DNA from: Amoeboradix gromovi
Lineage: Eukaryota; Sanchytriomycota; Sanchytriomycetes; Sanchytriales; Sanchytriaceae
NCBI GenBank assembly: GCA_018985225.1
Contig: JADGIF010000014.1
Span: 1-42,055 of the forward strand
DNA length: 42,055 nucleotides
Reading direction: 5' to 3'
Shown: one piece after another, positions 29,409 to 38,527 of the stretch
How the letters are laid out: every line of letters begins with the position of its first letter
Position numbering within the stretch: the stretch's first letter is position 1
Program-made: the position numbers and the translations under genes
Notes under the pieces: generated by a model
Database searches by the model: none
Seen by the model: the letters and a program-made list of their open reading frames with translations, nothing else
What the model was told of the DNA's origin: nothing

Positions 29409-30542
29409 TTATTTAAAACTATATTTGCTATATATGCTTGACATTGACCCTCTGTTGTTCAATGAGTTTAATGGGCTTTGCCCTGCTTCAAACTCGTCTA
29501 CTTCCTCAATAAATGGACTGCCTTTGTGATCATGTTCTAAACTAGGGCCTAGCACGGCGTACAAACAAGCTGTCATGATTAAATAAACAAACCGGAAACA
29601 CCCAAAAAAGAATTCTACAATCGCTTCTAACCCTAGAATAAAGACACCTACTGGAGCGTTATCATCACCGTTATCCACAGTGCTCTGACCGGAAGCAGAT
29701 GCTCTTAATTCGTCAAATAATGATGACAATCCATTTCTCAAGTCAACCGTAGATGGTGCTTTTTGATTTCTTAAATTATTAGACTTGGATTCATATTTGC
29801 TCATCTCAAGAGAATCTTTCATACTTTGGATACGCTCTCTTTGACCATCATATTCCTGTTTGACGTTGGTAAGATATTCAACTTCGACTTCCAACTGATC
29901 AACGAGTTTGTCCAGCTCATCCCTATCCTCTATAACCTCATTCAACTCTTTTTTTAGTTCCTTGATGGTGGATTTCTCGTTAAGTGACCTCTGGTTCAAA
30001 ACATAAACCTCATTTTGCAATTCTTCTAATACATCGATGCTAGAATCTTCGCGCGATAGCAACTTGATTTGCGACTTTTCTTTTTGAAGGAATAGTTTTT
30101 CATCTTCCAAATTCAGCTGAATTTGTTCCATTTCGTATACCTGACTCTTAAGATTCTCAATCTCACTTTCATATGTGTCTATGCATGTTTGAGTATGTTT
30201 GCGTTCACTTTTCAATGAGTTCTCCAAATTTTCGTTGCTAATTTGTAGACTTGTGATGTATTCCTCAAGTTCTGCAATTGTTGTCGAATTAGTCTGTGGC
30301 ATATGCATTTGTTGCAAAGAGTTGTATTTGAACACAATGTCATCATACTGAGTTTTCAAGTAATTCAGATCATCTTTGGCATTCTTATTATCTTCTTGTA
30401 TTTCCCTTAACTGTCCATTAATTTCTTCGTTTTTTGACTCAACTAACTTCTCATAGAGTTCAGTTAATCTTGACTTGTCTGATTCTTTAATTTCTAGCAT
30501 TTCTAACTCGCTTAAAAATAAAAGTGCTGTGGAATCAATCAT
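29409..30542 (-). CDS. Coiled-coil protein with C-terminal membrane anchor
   Basis: The protein has 377 aa from the ATG at 30542; the frame extends ten codons upstream only through a GTG. Residues about 15-265 are almost continuous coiled coil. A hydrophobic stretch of about 35 residues follows near 305-340 (VFILGLEAIVEFFFGCFRF, VYLIMTACLYAVLG), long enough for one helix or a hairpin, and then a Ser-rich hydrophilic tail. This layout is that of golgins or other tethering and organelle-linking proteins, but no family motif (GRIP, GRAB, KASH-type ending) is recognisable. It converges with MTC6, with 14 bp between the stops. Confidence 0.6.
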   Translation of the reverse strand: MIDSTALLFLSELEMLEIKESDKSRLTELYEKLVESKNEEINGQLREIQEDNKNAKDDLNYLKTQYDDIVFKYNSLQQMHMPQTNSTTIAELEEYITSLQISNENLENSLKSERKHTQTCIDTYESEIENLKSQVYEMEQIQLNLEDEKLFLQKEKSQIKLLSREDSSIDVLEELQNEVYVLNQRSLNEKSTIKELKKELNEVIEDRDELDKLVDQLEVEVEYLTNVKQEYDGQRERIQSMKDSLEMSKYESKSNNLRNQKAPSTVDLRNGLSSLFDELRASASGQSTVDNGDDNAPVGVFILGLEAIVEFFFGCFRFVYLIMTACLYAVLGPSLEHDHKGSPFIEEVDEFEAGQSPLNSLNNRGSMSSIYSKYSFK

Positions 30543-30944
30543 TTTTGAAAAGTGACCCTCGTGACACTCCACAAAAACTTGTAAAACTTTTTAAAACAAA
30601 ATTGTCTCAAAAGGCAGAACTAATCTCCCAGAAGTGTCTCACATTTATCACCTATGCTTTAAGCGATAACATATCGCTTATTCCCCTTCTTTGCCAGTGA
30701 CCTATCGCTATTGTACAACAGACTTAAATATGACTTGAGATTGTTTTCAGATGCATTACATTTCAATCCGCAGCTACATTGCAGTGGGCACGCTGGCACA
30801 ACCTTGTGCCTCTATGAAATCGCTAAATACTTTTATGCTTGCAATCATTTAGAACGTTACAATAATTTCATAATTAGGATATTCCTGGTCAAAATTTCTG
30901 ACTTATGAGTATAGTAAGAATTTGCACAGTGAAACTGAAAAAAC
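30543..30944. other. Non-coding stretch upstream of the coiled-coil membrane gene
   Basis: This is AT-rich sequence forming the 5' region of the minus-strand gene that ends at 30542. Two copies of the octamer-like TAGCGATA/TATCGCT motif occur near 30655-30710 (GCGATAACATATCGCTTA and CTATCGCTATT). No supported gene was found; the open frame at 30711-30908 has no recognisable content. Confidence 0.4.
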
Positions 30945-31080
30945 CTCCCGCTGCGTTAAAGTGTTAGCTCACGCTTTCACAACCCGAGGGGGGTTGAACA
31001 AGGTTGCATATAAGATATGTTCCTAGCTGCCATATGATTCTCTATATGCTTCAAAATGACAATGCAATTGATGCTAAACA
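30945..31080 (-). pseudogene. Decayed TnpB/Fanzor 3' end, relic 2
   Basis: On the minus strand this segment aligns with the 3' part of relic 1 (33199-33320). A TTGTCATTT block is followed by ATATGGCAGCTAGGAACATA, and the translation contains ENHMAARNI, matching the DNMAARNI RuvC-III segment of relic 1. The DRD aspartates are lost (now HIENH). Past the coding homology both copies share GCGTGAGC and a TAACG-AGC string. Upstream similarity to the zinc ribbon fades before about 31110. It is a dead copy, found only by comparison with relic 1. Confidence 0.6.
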
Positions 31081-31324
31081 AGATTATCGCAGTTGTATGC
31101 AGTTATAAAAGTCTAGAAAAAGAGCACGTTGGACCGAAATAGCTCAAGTAACCAAGATACATGGTTTTTTAAAATAAATCGATGCGTCTGGTAACAACAG
31201 TGTATGTATCCCTTGTTATGACGTTCTTTTACTTTCCCATATCTTATGTTCGTTATCACGATTCATATTCACCACCAGCACCTTACCTAGCAACTATTTC
31301 TATATAAACTAGCTCAACATATGT

Positions 31325-31545
31325 TACCCTATTTCAGAAAATGTCACCAATCCAAGTCGAAAGGCCAACCGAAAAGATTAGAATTTGGATGTCTTTCTTT
31401 CGTCTGTCGCTTTTACAGTCACAGTTTATCACTTCTTATTTCTGATTAACATTCGTATCTGATGGCATGATGATTTCGGATTCCTATTGTGGTTTCTAGG
31501 TGTTCCTCCTACTTGGAACTGGGGCCATTTTGCCAAAATGGGTTT
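31325..31545 (+). repeat. Dispersed repeat family 2, shorter copy
   Basis: It shares the opening ATTTCAGAAAATGTC and the closing GTGGTTTCTAG plus TGTTCCTCCTACTTGGAA blocks with 2440-2830, in the same orientation. It is about 170 bp shorter in the middle. No coding content. Confidence 0.6.
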
Positions 31546-31903
31546 CCTATATTAAATGTCGTGGTACCGATGAAGATTCCAGTGTTGGTATAATAGTCTG
31601 TTATAATACAACGAAACCAAATTAGTATTTAGAGTTCAGCCTAACAAGCGTAAAATTTACTTACTAAAAGCATCGCAATTCTAGGAGCTTTGGCAAATTA
31701 AAAAAAGACCAAATATCGATCCAAAGCAGTTTATGGCAACGCAGAAGCTAAAGAAATTATAAACTTTGATGACCTTGTGCAAAATAAGAGAAAATTTATC
31801 ATAAAACAAGCTACGCACTGCCCTCGCTCCTTAGTGAACCCTATGATTCGCATAAACCGGTTAATAAATAGGAAATTAAAAAGTTTCTTGATTTCGGAAA
31901 AAT

Positions 31904-32779
31904 TTACTCAGTCTTAGTTTCCAAGGATACAACATGATTTTGTATAATTTTTGCAATTCGAAGCGGTGCATCTCCTTGAGAAATAGGAGCATGTCCTACA
32001 CCACGAAATAAATACAAAGGGTATTCCAAGTTACAAGCTACAGCCGCAGTGAATTGGGGTCTAATCAATATATCAGAATCCCCACCAATTACAACGCTAG
32101 GAATTTTTAGTTTACGAATAGTTTCAATTTCTCTACTTTTAAGTTTAAAATAAAATGAAGAAGCAATGTGTCCAACAACTGCTCTGAATCTTGTTGCTGG
32201 TCTACTATAATATGCAAAGTCCATCTCTTCAATTTTATGGAAATAATTTCTAATTCCATCAGAGTGTCGTGCTTTTAAATAAGCAACAGGAAACAACAAG
32301 GGAGCTACAAAATAACTTCTCCAGCTCTTCCAAAATATGGCAATTAGATTAGTAACCCAGAGAAGAAGAATAGCAGTCCAACTTGGAATGCCTCTGCCCT
32401 TTAAGGCTGTCGAAATTAAGGTTTGAGATTCGACTCTCTCAGGGTACTTGTGGGCAACTTTTAAGCTAATGAAGCCCCCCATACTTACACCGCAAATGTG
32501 AAATTTATTCCATTTCAAATGATCCGCAATTCTAATAACGTCCTCCGCAAATATATCAATTGAATAGTTGACAGGGGTACTTGAATATCCGGTACCCCTC
32601 AGATCGAAGGTGCAAATAGTAAAGTCTTTCAAATGCGGAATTATGAATCTCCAAATAGAAGAATTTGTACTCATTCCGTTTAACATCATTAATTTGTTTT
32701 TTCCATTCCCATGAAGTTGATACCACAAACTAATATCCTCACCTTTAGATTGGAATGTAAAAGTAGATTCTTCGGGCAT
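31904..32779 (-). CDS. Alpha/beta hydrolase
   Basis: This 291-aa single-domain alpha/beta-hydrolase-fold enzyme starts from the ATG at 32779 (the frame extends two codons through a TTG). The nucleophile elbow is GVSMGG with Ser99, the acid lies in VIGGDSDILI, and the histidine in GVGHAPIS; the oxyanion region is near LNGMSTNSSIW, and FDLRGTGYSS is a typical strand-loop. The catalytic triad is complete. The substrate cannot be inferred: esterases, lipases and epoxide-hydrolase-like members share these motifs. A central hydrophobic patch (TAILLLWVTNLIAIFW) in the cap may associate with membrane. It is the only intact gene in a 4-kb island of relics and repeats, but nothing in its composition shows that it was transferred with them. 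Confidence 0.88.
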   Translation of the reverse strand: MPEESTFTFQSKGEDISLWYQLHGNGKNKLMMLNGMSTNSSIWRFIIPHLKDFTICTFDLRGTGYSSTPVNYSIDIFAEDVIRIADHLKWNKFHICGVSMGGFISLKVAHKYPERVESQTLISTALKGRGIPSWTAILLLWVTNLIAIFWKSWRSYFVAPLLFPVAYLKARHSDGIRNYFHKIEEMDFAYYSRPATRFRAVVGHIASSFYFKLKSREIETIRKLKIPSVVIGGDSDILIRPQFTAAVACNLEYPLYLFRGVGHAPISQGDAPLRIAKIIQNHVVSLETKTE

Positions 32780-33021
32780 GATCAAACAAAACTAGGAGAT
32801 TTTGGGATTTTTTCAGCAAATTGACAGCTCGATTGTTTTCTTAAATAAATCATTTATCGCGAGTTTGTGTGCATTTTATATAATTTCATGACTTTTCCGA
32901 TAGCTTAAATACTCGATATTCTTCCTTTTCACTAACGGTAAATCAAATCTAAAGAAATAACTAGCAGGTACAGCATACATTCATCAACGCTGAGGAACTG
33001 GTCCAAACATGGAAGAATTAG

Positions 33022-33378
33022 ATGTCTTTCAATGCCTATAAGAGATATTTGCACAGTTTATTCAAGGAACGCTTGAAGTTCAAGTGTTAACAAAGAGGAA
33101 GGACGATAGTTGATTGTAATGAATCATTTACTAGTCAGAGATGTACAAGGTGTGGTACTCTAAAGAAAACCAACTTAGAAACCTACACCTGTACGAATTG
33201 TCATTTGGAAATAGATAGAGACAATATGGCAGCAAGGAACATATACATCAAGTATATGTTTCCTTATTCGATCCCGCCTTGCGGTAATGCAAGCGTGAGC
33301 AGTTACTGTAACGGAGCATCTAGCACTGCTAGCTTCTCTGCCGAAATTCTCGATTTTCTCGGAAATCAGGACTTTTAA
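33022..33378 (+). pseudogene. Decayed TnpB/Fanzor nuclease C-terminus, relic 1
   Basis: TnpB and its eukaryotic relatives (Fanzor) are transposon-encoded, RNA-guided RuvC nucleases. This 119-codon frame reads KRYLHSLFKERLKFKC, then a TAA stop (33088-33090), then GRTIVDCNESFTSQRCTRCG, then a second cysteine pair CTNC and IDRDNMAARN. That is the helix before RuvC-II, the NESFTS motif, a four-cysteine zinc ribbon (33142, 33151, 33190, 33199) and the RuvC-III DRD...N motif, in family order. Everything upstream of 33022 is gone and there is an internal stop, so it is not functional as it stands. Beyond RuvC-III the sequence can fold into short hairpins (TTGC-GGTAAT-GCAA at about 33278; GATTT-TCTCGG-AAATC at about 33352), as expected where guide RNAs of this family overlap the gene's 3' end. 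Confidence 0.8.
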
Positions 33379-33954
33379 CGAGGAGTGCAGACTAAAGGAG
33401 TAAGGAAGTTAGCATGCTTCATTAAGGCCAAACAAAAATGTATCCGAAGCTAGATCACAAATACTATATTAGAGCACTAGAGTTACAATCCACAGAGCAC
33501 CAAACCCAAAAGCTGTGAATGCGGTATATAAATTTCTGCTAAGAAAGACACTAGCTATGAGTATGAACTAGGATGAAAAGGTATAAGAAAGCAAAAGGGC
33601 GTGACAAAAAGTCATTTACTGCGGTAAAAGCAGTTTTAATACAATAAAAGGTTATTTAGTGAGCTGAGCAAGTGACTCGTGTCTTTACTTGATAGAAAGA
33701 CGCTGGTGCTACTTTCCTAGGTTCCGAAGATCCGAAATTTGCTTATGTTGTCACAGCACTGATTGCAAGTTAAGTGCATTCAGAAATCTCGTAGATGCCA
33801 AGGATTCCATGTTACCCTCTGTTATGCAGTGTTAAATTCATATGAAGTCTATTGAGAGTAAATTAAAGGCCTAGTCGGCAAATAACAGGTTTATATGATA
33901 AGCATTTCTCAGCTAAAACACTGGATGCCTTTTCTCTCCAACTTCTTTAGACGT
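33379..33954. other. Gene-free stretch between relic 1 and repeat C
   Basis: No intact gene is present. A 44-codon open stretch ending near 33832 encodes a Cys-rich piece (EICLCCHSTDCKLSAF), possibly from another decayed mobile element. Otherwise nothing recognisable was seen. Confidence 0.35.
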
Positions 33955-34442
33955 TTGGGACACCAAATATAAAAACTAGACCAACTCGTTTTTAAAGGTG
34001 CACCATACGGAGGAAATGCTATCATTTATAAAAGATCTTCTTCTTTCAAACCAATTTTCTTTCATTGATTGTATTCCTCTTTTTAAAATAAAAATAGAAG
34101 ACCCTACATCTCGTTCAAATATATGAGGTCTTTGAGCATCTAAGCAAAAGGTGCATTTTCTTAGACGGTACTCTTTTCTAGAGTCCTTTTGTAATGTTAT
34201 ACTAACATCATTACTCTTGTCTATTCTAGTTTTTACAGTGATAGTGATATTTTAATTGAAATAAAGATTGGCTGAAAGAGTAAGAGAATAGCTGTACAGA
34301 ATATTTATTTTCCTTTTATACTCGCCAACTCCGCAACTAGCTGAATGTCCACTCGCCTTTTAAATCCATAAAGTAATAAAGCTGAAATAATGCTCCAAGT
34401 TGTTACTGAAAGTTAGTCCAGTTTTTATATTTGATGTCCCAA
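33955..34442 (+). repeat. Dispersed TIR repeat, copy C (both ends present)
   Basis: It begins TTGGGACACCAAATATAAAA and ends in the near-perfect inverse (GTTTTTATATTTGATGTCCCAA), about 488 bp in all. The terminal inverted repeats are about 25 bp with one or two mismatches. Copy A (1-346) is its inverted relative and copy B a diverged one. A further isolated end is seen near 38431. It encodes nothing, so it looks MITE-like. No clear target-site duplication could be picked out by eye. Confidence 0.75.
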
Positions 34443-34718
34443 TTGTAAAAAGTCTGTCTTGCAATTGTAGATTAGCTCCAAAGCAACTAATTACAAGAAA
34501 TTGATCGAGGATTGAGCGCTAATATAAGATGTTGAAAGTGATGGAAATGGGAAACGTTTTGGAAATGAATTCAGTTACAATTGTTCTCCCTTGGTTCATA
34601 GCAGGGTTATCAAAGGAGGCTACATAAGGATCAGACGCCAATCTAAATAGCGCCTATCTTGCTAGTTGAGATTCATAAAATTAAGAAACGTTTGGGGATT
34701 ACGTGAGCTCTTTAAAAC
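34443..34718. other. Upstream region of the P5B ATPase gene
   Basis: The 276 bp between repeat C and the P5B start contain no open frame of note. A CTCTTTAAAAC string directly abuts the ATG, similar to the pre-start strings of TOR and CEP120. Confidence 0.4.
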
Positions 34719-37700
34719 ATGCTCAAGGTGCATTCCTTATTTGATGGAGAAGTTCAGGCCAATTTTTCGTTCCATTCAACTTCGTATAAACTCACACTTC
34801 TTTACCATTTTTTGGGTGTAGTTACATTCAGTTTGAGCTATTTAATACTATACTGGATCCCTAGTTTATACGTCAAATATTTTACTATTCCTGCTACCGA
34901 AGAACATAACATTCTTGTCTTTATAACAAACGACTGGAAGCAATCTGAACTAGTTAAGGTAGAACATTTATTCTATAACGGACTTACTGAGAACGCTGTG
35001 CCTAATAAACGGGGTAAGTTAGACTATCTGAATGTATTCATGTACAGGCATAAAAGATACATTTATTTAGAAGGTGAGGTAATTAAACAAGAGGAGTGGA
35101 AGGACTTCGACTTAAGAGGCTTAGACGCTGATACCGCATCCCAAAGGTCCCTGTCATTTGGCAAAAATGAAATACTAGTACCTAATCCCACTATTTTTCA
35201 GCTACTTGTAGGTGAGATATTGCACCCATTTTATATATTTCAAATGTTTTCAGTCGTTTTGTGGTTTGCGGAGGATTACGTTTATTACGCTGCTTGCATC
35301 TTATTAATTAGTGTTGTCAGCGTATCGAAGTCTCTACACGACACTAAAAAAAACATCAGACGATTGGAGGATCTTGCTAAATCATCTATTTTAATTGAAG
35401 TCCAAAGAAGTGGCTCATGGATAACTGTAGATTCTTCAGAACTATGTTTAGGTGACTTGTACAAGGTTCCTTTACATTCTATACCAGCAGATAGTATATT
35501 AATACAAGGACAGTGTGTTGTTGATGAATGCATGTTAACCGGTGAGTCTGTTACTGTAACAAAATCAAGCACTAGCGAATTAGTGACATTCGATCTCGGA
35601 CATCCGATGCTGAATCTAAATCTTCAAAAACACTTCATCTACAATGGAACCACTGTTTTACAGTTGCAGAAAGATTCAGTTGCAATGGTTATAAGAACTG
35701 GATACAAAACATGCAAGGGGATGCTAATCAGATCTATCCTACACCCTAAGCCTCAATCTTACAAGTTTTATCAGGATTCTGTCAAGTTTGTTGTATTTTT
35801 AGCTGGCATAGCATTGCTAGGATTTCTTTATAGCTGCGTTCAATTTGTTACTGCTGGAGAACCTTTCGTGGTCATTTTGGTAGCTAGTTTAGATTTGATT
35901 ACCATTGCTGTTCCGCCTGCTCTTCCAAGTACACTAACTGCTGGAATTAGTTTTGCTCTGTCTCGGCTGAGCAAAATTCAAATCTATTGTATTAGCCCTT
36001 CGAGAATTAATGTAGCTGGTCAGGTCAACTTTATCCTCTTTGACAAGACAGGCACCTTAACAATCAATAATCTAACTCTTAAAATTGTGTTGCAATACGC
36101 AGACGAATGCCTATCGATTAAAGATAACATTTCACTGGAATTTAAAACTATCATGGCTACTTGTCACTCATTGACATCGATAAACAATATTATGTGCGGT
36201 GATCCGTTGGAGTTAGAAATGTTTGGTTTCACAGATGCGCTCTTCATTAATTCATCAACGATCAGGCTTTTAGACTCAGAAGTAGAAATATTGAAGATAT
36301 TTGATTTTGATCCCAACTTGAGACGAATGAGTGTACTTTGCAGGCATAAAAACAAAGTAATAGTCTGTACCAAAGGTGCTCCAGAAAGCATTAAAGAAAT
36401 ATGTGGATCTATATCTAGCGAGTTTGATGAGCAGCTACGCCATTACAGTCATTCAGGATACAGGGTATTAGCATGTGCAATAAAGTACGATGCCAAAGTA
36501 AACAGTACACGAGAAGAAATAGAAAAAAATCTAGAATTTACTGGGTTTTTAATATTTGAGAACAAACTTAAGAAAGAAACAGCAGATACTATTAGTAAGC
36601 TACACAGTGCATATTTGAGTACTGCGATGTGCACTGGGGATAACCTTTTAACCGCTATATCTGTTGCAAAGGAATGTAACATATTAAATGTTCCCAATAA
36701 AATGGTTTTGAAAACATCTAGTGACATTGAACTGCAGCAGCTGGTGAGTGAATCAGACAGAAATTACACCCTAGTTGTACCTAGCTATGAGGATGGTGAT
36801 TTAGTATGGTCTGGATTCGATCAACCTGAGTTTAAAACAAACAATCCTTTTGATTATGAGTACTTGAGATTTGCACTAGATGGACAGCATTTTGAGATAG
36901 TTAAGGCCATTAAATCTGTCGATTACACATATCGCGTACTGTCTAATTGTAGCGTATACGCCAGAATGACACCCGATCAAAAGAAGTCGGTTGTAGAGTA
37001 CTTGCAAAAATACAACAACATCGTGTTGTTTTGTGGTGATGGGGCTAATGATTGCGCAGCATTGAAAGCGAGCGACGTAGGCCTTAGTCTGAGTGAAGCA
37101 GAGGCTAGCATTGCTGCACCGTTCACAAGTAAGAATTTCGAGATTAACTGTGTTTTAGACCTAATAAAGGAAGGCAGAGCTGCTCTAGTGACTAGTTTTG
37201 GCTGTTTTAAATACATGGCACTCTACTCTATGACCCAATTCTTTACTGTCACCATTCTATATAGTCTGGGAAGTAACTTGAGTGACTTTCAATTTCTCTT
37301 TATAGACCTGTTCCTGGTACTTCCATTGGCTATAACAATGGCTTATAGTCCACCATGTGAGAAACTGAGTGTTGAGAAACCGGTAATTGACTTGATGAGT
37401 TTACTGGTGGTTTTACCGCTAATCATGCAAATTATAACGCAAGCTATATGTCAGCTGGGCATATATTATATAGTTCAGCTGCAGCCGTTTTATACTCCTT
37501 CAGTATTAAGCCTTGAAGACAAGAGTTTGATGTGCTATGAGTCATCGAGCGTCTTCACTATATCATGCATAATATACATTTCATTCGCAATTGTGTATTT
37601 TATGGGAAGACCGTATAGATTACCTATATACAAGTCTAGGATATTCGCAACAGCCCTGGGAATATCTTTGACCTGCGTATTGTTAATAATGATGACAGAT

Positions 37701-37859
37701 ATTGGAGACACAATGTTGAGTCTGAACAGTATGCCATTATATTACAGATCATACATGTTCCTGTACGGAATAGCTGTGTTTCTGGTTATCTGGTCTGGCG
37801 AGAATTACCTGTTTGTCAAATTAGCAGTAAAATTGAATTCCTTGCGGTCGAAAAAATAA
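34719..37859 (+). CDS. YPK9: P5B-type P-type ATPase (ATP13A2/Ypk9 family)
   Basis: P5B ATPases sit in vacuolar/lysosomal membranes and, where tested, export polyamines from the lumen. The 1046-aa protein has the N-terminal P5B membrane extension (hydrophobic segment about 30-50), an actuator TGES loop (LTGESVTV), the diagnostic M4 motif PPALP at 399-403, and phosphorylation motif DKTGTLT with Asp442. The nucleotide domain contains TKGAPE, the hinge reads FCGDGANDCAALKASDVGLSLSEAEASIAAPF, and six C-terminal membrane helices follow. PPALP, rather than the PP-GLP or PEGLP of other classes, places it in P5B rather than P5A. All catalytic motifs are intact. It is a single exon. It lies next to, and convergent with, a second P-type ATPase of a different class. 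Confidence 0.93.
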   Translation: MLKVHSLFDGEVQANFSFHSTSYKLTLLYHFLGVVTFSLSYLILYWIPSLYVKYFTIPATEEHNILVFITNDWKQSELVKVEHLFYNGLTENAVPNKRGKLDYLNVFMYRHKRYIYLEGEVIKQEEWKDFDLRGLDADTASQRSLSFGKNEILVPNPTIFQLLVGEILHPFYIFQMFSVVLWFAEDYVYYAACILLISVVSVSKSLHDTKKNIRRLEDLAKSSILIEVQRSGSWITVDSSELCLGDLYKVPLHSIPADSILIQGQCVVDECMLTGESVTVTKSSTSELVTFDLGHPMLNLNLQKHFIYNGTTVLQLQKDSVAMVIRTGYKTCKGMLIRSILHPKPQSYKFYQDSVKFVVFLAGIALLGFLYSCVQFVTAGEPFVVILVASLDLITIAVPPALPSTLTAGISFALSRLSKIQIYCISPSRINVAGQVNFILFDKTGTLTINNLTLKIVLQYADECLSIKDNISLEFKTIMATCHSLTSINNIMCGDPLELEMFGFTDALFINSSTIRLLDSEVEILKIFDFDPNLRRMSVLCRHKNKVIVCTKGAPESIKEICGSISSEFDEQLRHYSHSGYRVLACAIKYDAKVNSTREEIEKNLEFTGFLIFENKLKKETADTISKLHSAYLSTAMCTGDNLLTAISVAKECNILNVPNKMVLKTSSDIELQQLVSESDRNYTLVVPSYEDGDLVWSGFDQPEFKTNNPFDYEYLRFALDGQHFEIVKAIKSVDYTYRVLSNCSVYARMTPDQKKSVVEYLQKYNNIVLFCGDGANDCAALKASDVGLSLSEAEASIAAPFTSKNFEINCVLDLIKEGRAALVTSFGCFKYMALYSMTQFFTVTILYSLGSNLSDFQFLFIDLFLVLPLAITMAYSPPCEKLSVEKPVIDLMSLLVVLPLIMQIITQAICQLGIYYIVQLQPFYTPSVLSLEDKSLMCYESSSVFTISCIIYISFAIVYFMGRPYRLPIYKSRIFATALGISLTCVLLIMMTDIGDTMLSLNSMPLYYRSYMFLYGIAVFLVIWSGENYLFVKLAVKLNSLRSKK

Positions 37860-37906
37860 ATGTCTTTCTAAAAGTACTAGTATATTCATCAATTTGCTTG
37901 GCTTAT

Positions 37907-38233
37907 CTAATAAGAATCTTTGGTACTCGAAATCAGTTGATCATAACTTGGATCTTCCCCAGGCACGAATTTGTTCTCAGTGAGATAATCTAGAATTTCT
38001 AAAACAGCTGGAAAAAGAAGTTGGTTGTATAACTCATTCTGTTCCCTGTATGTACATTCGACCACGTTTGAACGCTTTGATTCGCTTTTGGTATCATGTG
38101 CTTCTCCAACAATTGATAACACAGAACACTCGCTTGAGCCTAGAAAGGAAATATTATTAATAACGGATGTTTGTGAGATTTCATCCCATTTTCTCTTGCT
38201 CCTAAAAACATTTTTGTATTGGCAAAATTCACT
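37907..38233 (-). other. Unassigned coding-like open stretch
   Basis: On the minus strand 38233-37907 is open for 109 codons but contains no ATG. The translation looks protein-like and partly helical, including SKRKWDEIS near the start and YREQNELYNQLLFPAVLEIL towards the end. It could be the last exon of a small gene whose first exon lies between 38234 and 38527, but I found no 19-nt GT-AG intron that would supply an ATG. No family is recognised. Confidence 0.3.
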
Positions 38234-38527
38234 TTAAACAAAACCACAGATTACTTAGTACTAAAGAGACAAGACACTTTTCCGATGCAGCAATGCCAAT
38301 GAAAAAATAAACTTCTGGGTCATAAAATTCTGGTAGCAAGCTATGAAAAACAGTTTGACAAAGAAGAATAGTAGCAGCACAAATTCTCCTGATCTCTAGA
38401 TAATAGTGTGGTGCAACATTGCAAAATTTAGCCAGTCCAGTTTTTACAGCAAGTATCCCACTTGTAGAAGCATTTACTTCTGTTGGTATCCAGCCACACT
38501 GGTGATTGCAGATAAACTAGGATATCC
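38234..38527. other. Gap with an isolated repeat end
   Basis: No gene is supported here. At about 38431 the string AGTCCAGTTTTTA, followed by a diverged TATCCCACTTGTA, resembles the right end of repeat copy C (34414-34446), suggesting a worn element end. Confidence 0.35.

Noticed and set aside
30711..30908. Small plus-strand gene
   Set aside because: No family resemblance, no motif before the start, and it lies in a region of repeats and relics.
33022..33378. Intact small TnpB-like gene read through the TAA
   Set aside because: The N-terminal RuvC-I region is absent altogether, so readthrough would not give a nuclease; a relic is the simpler reading.
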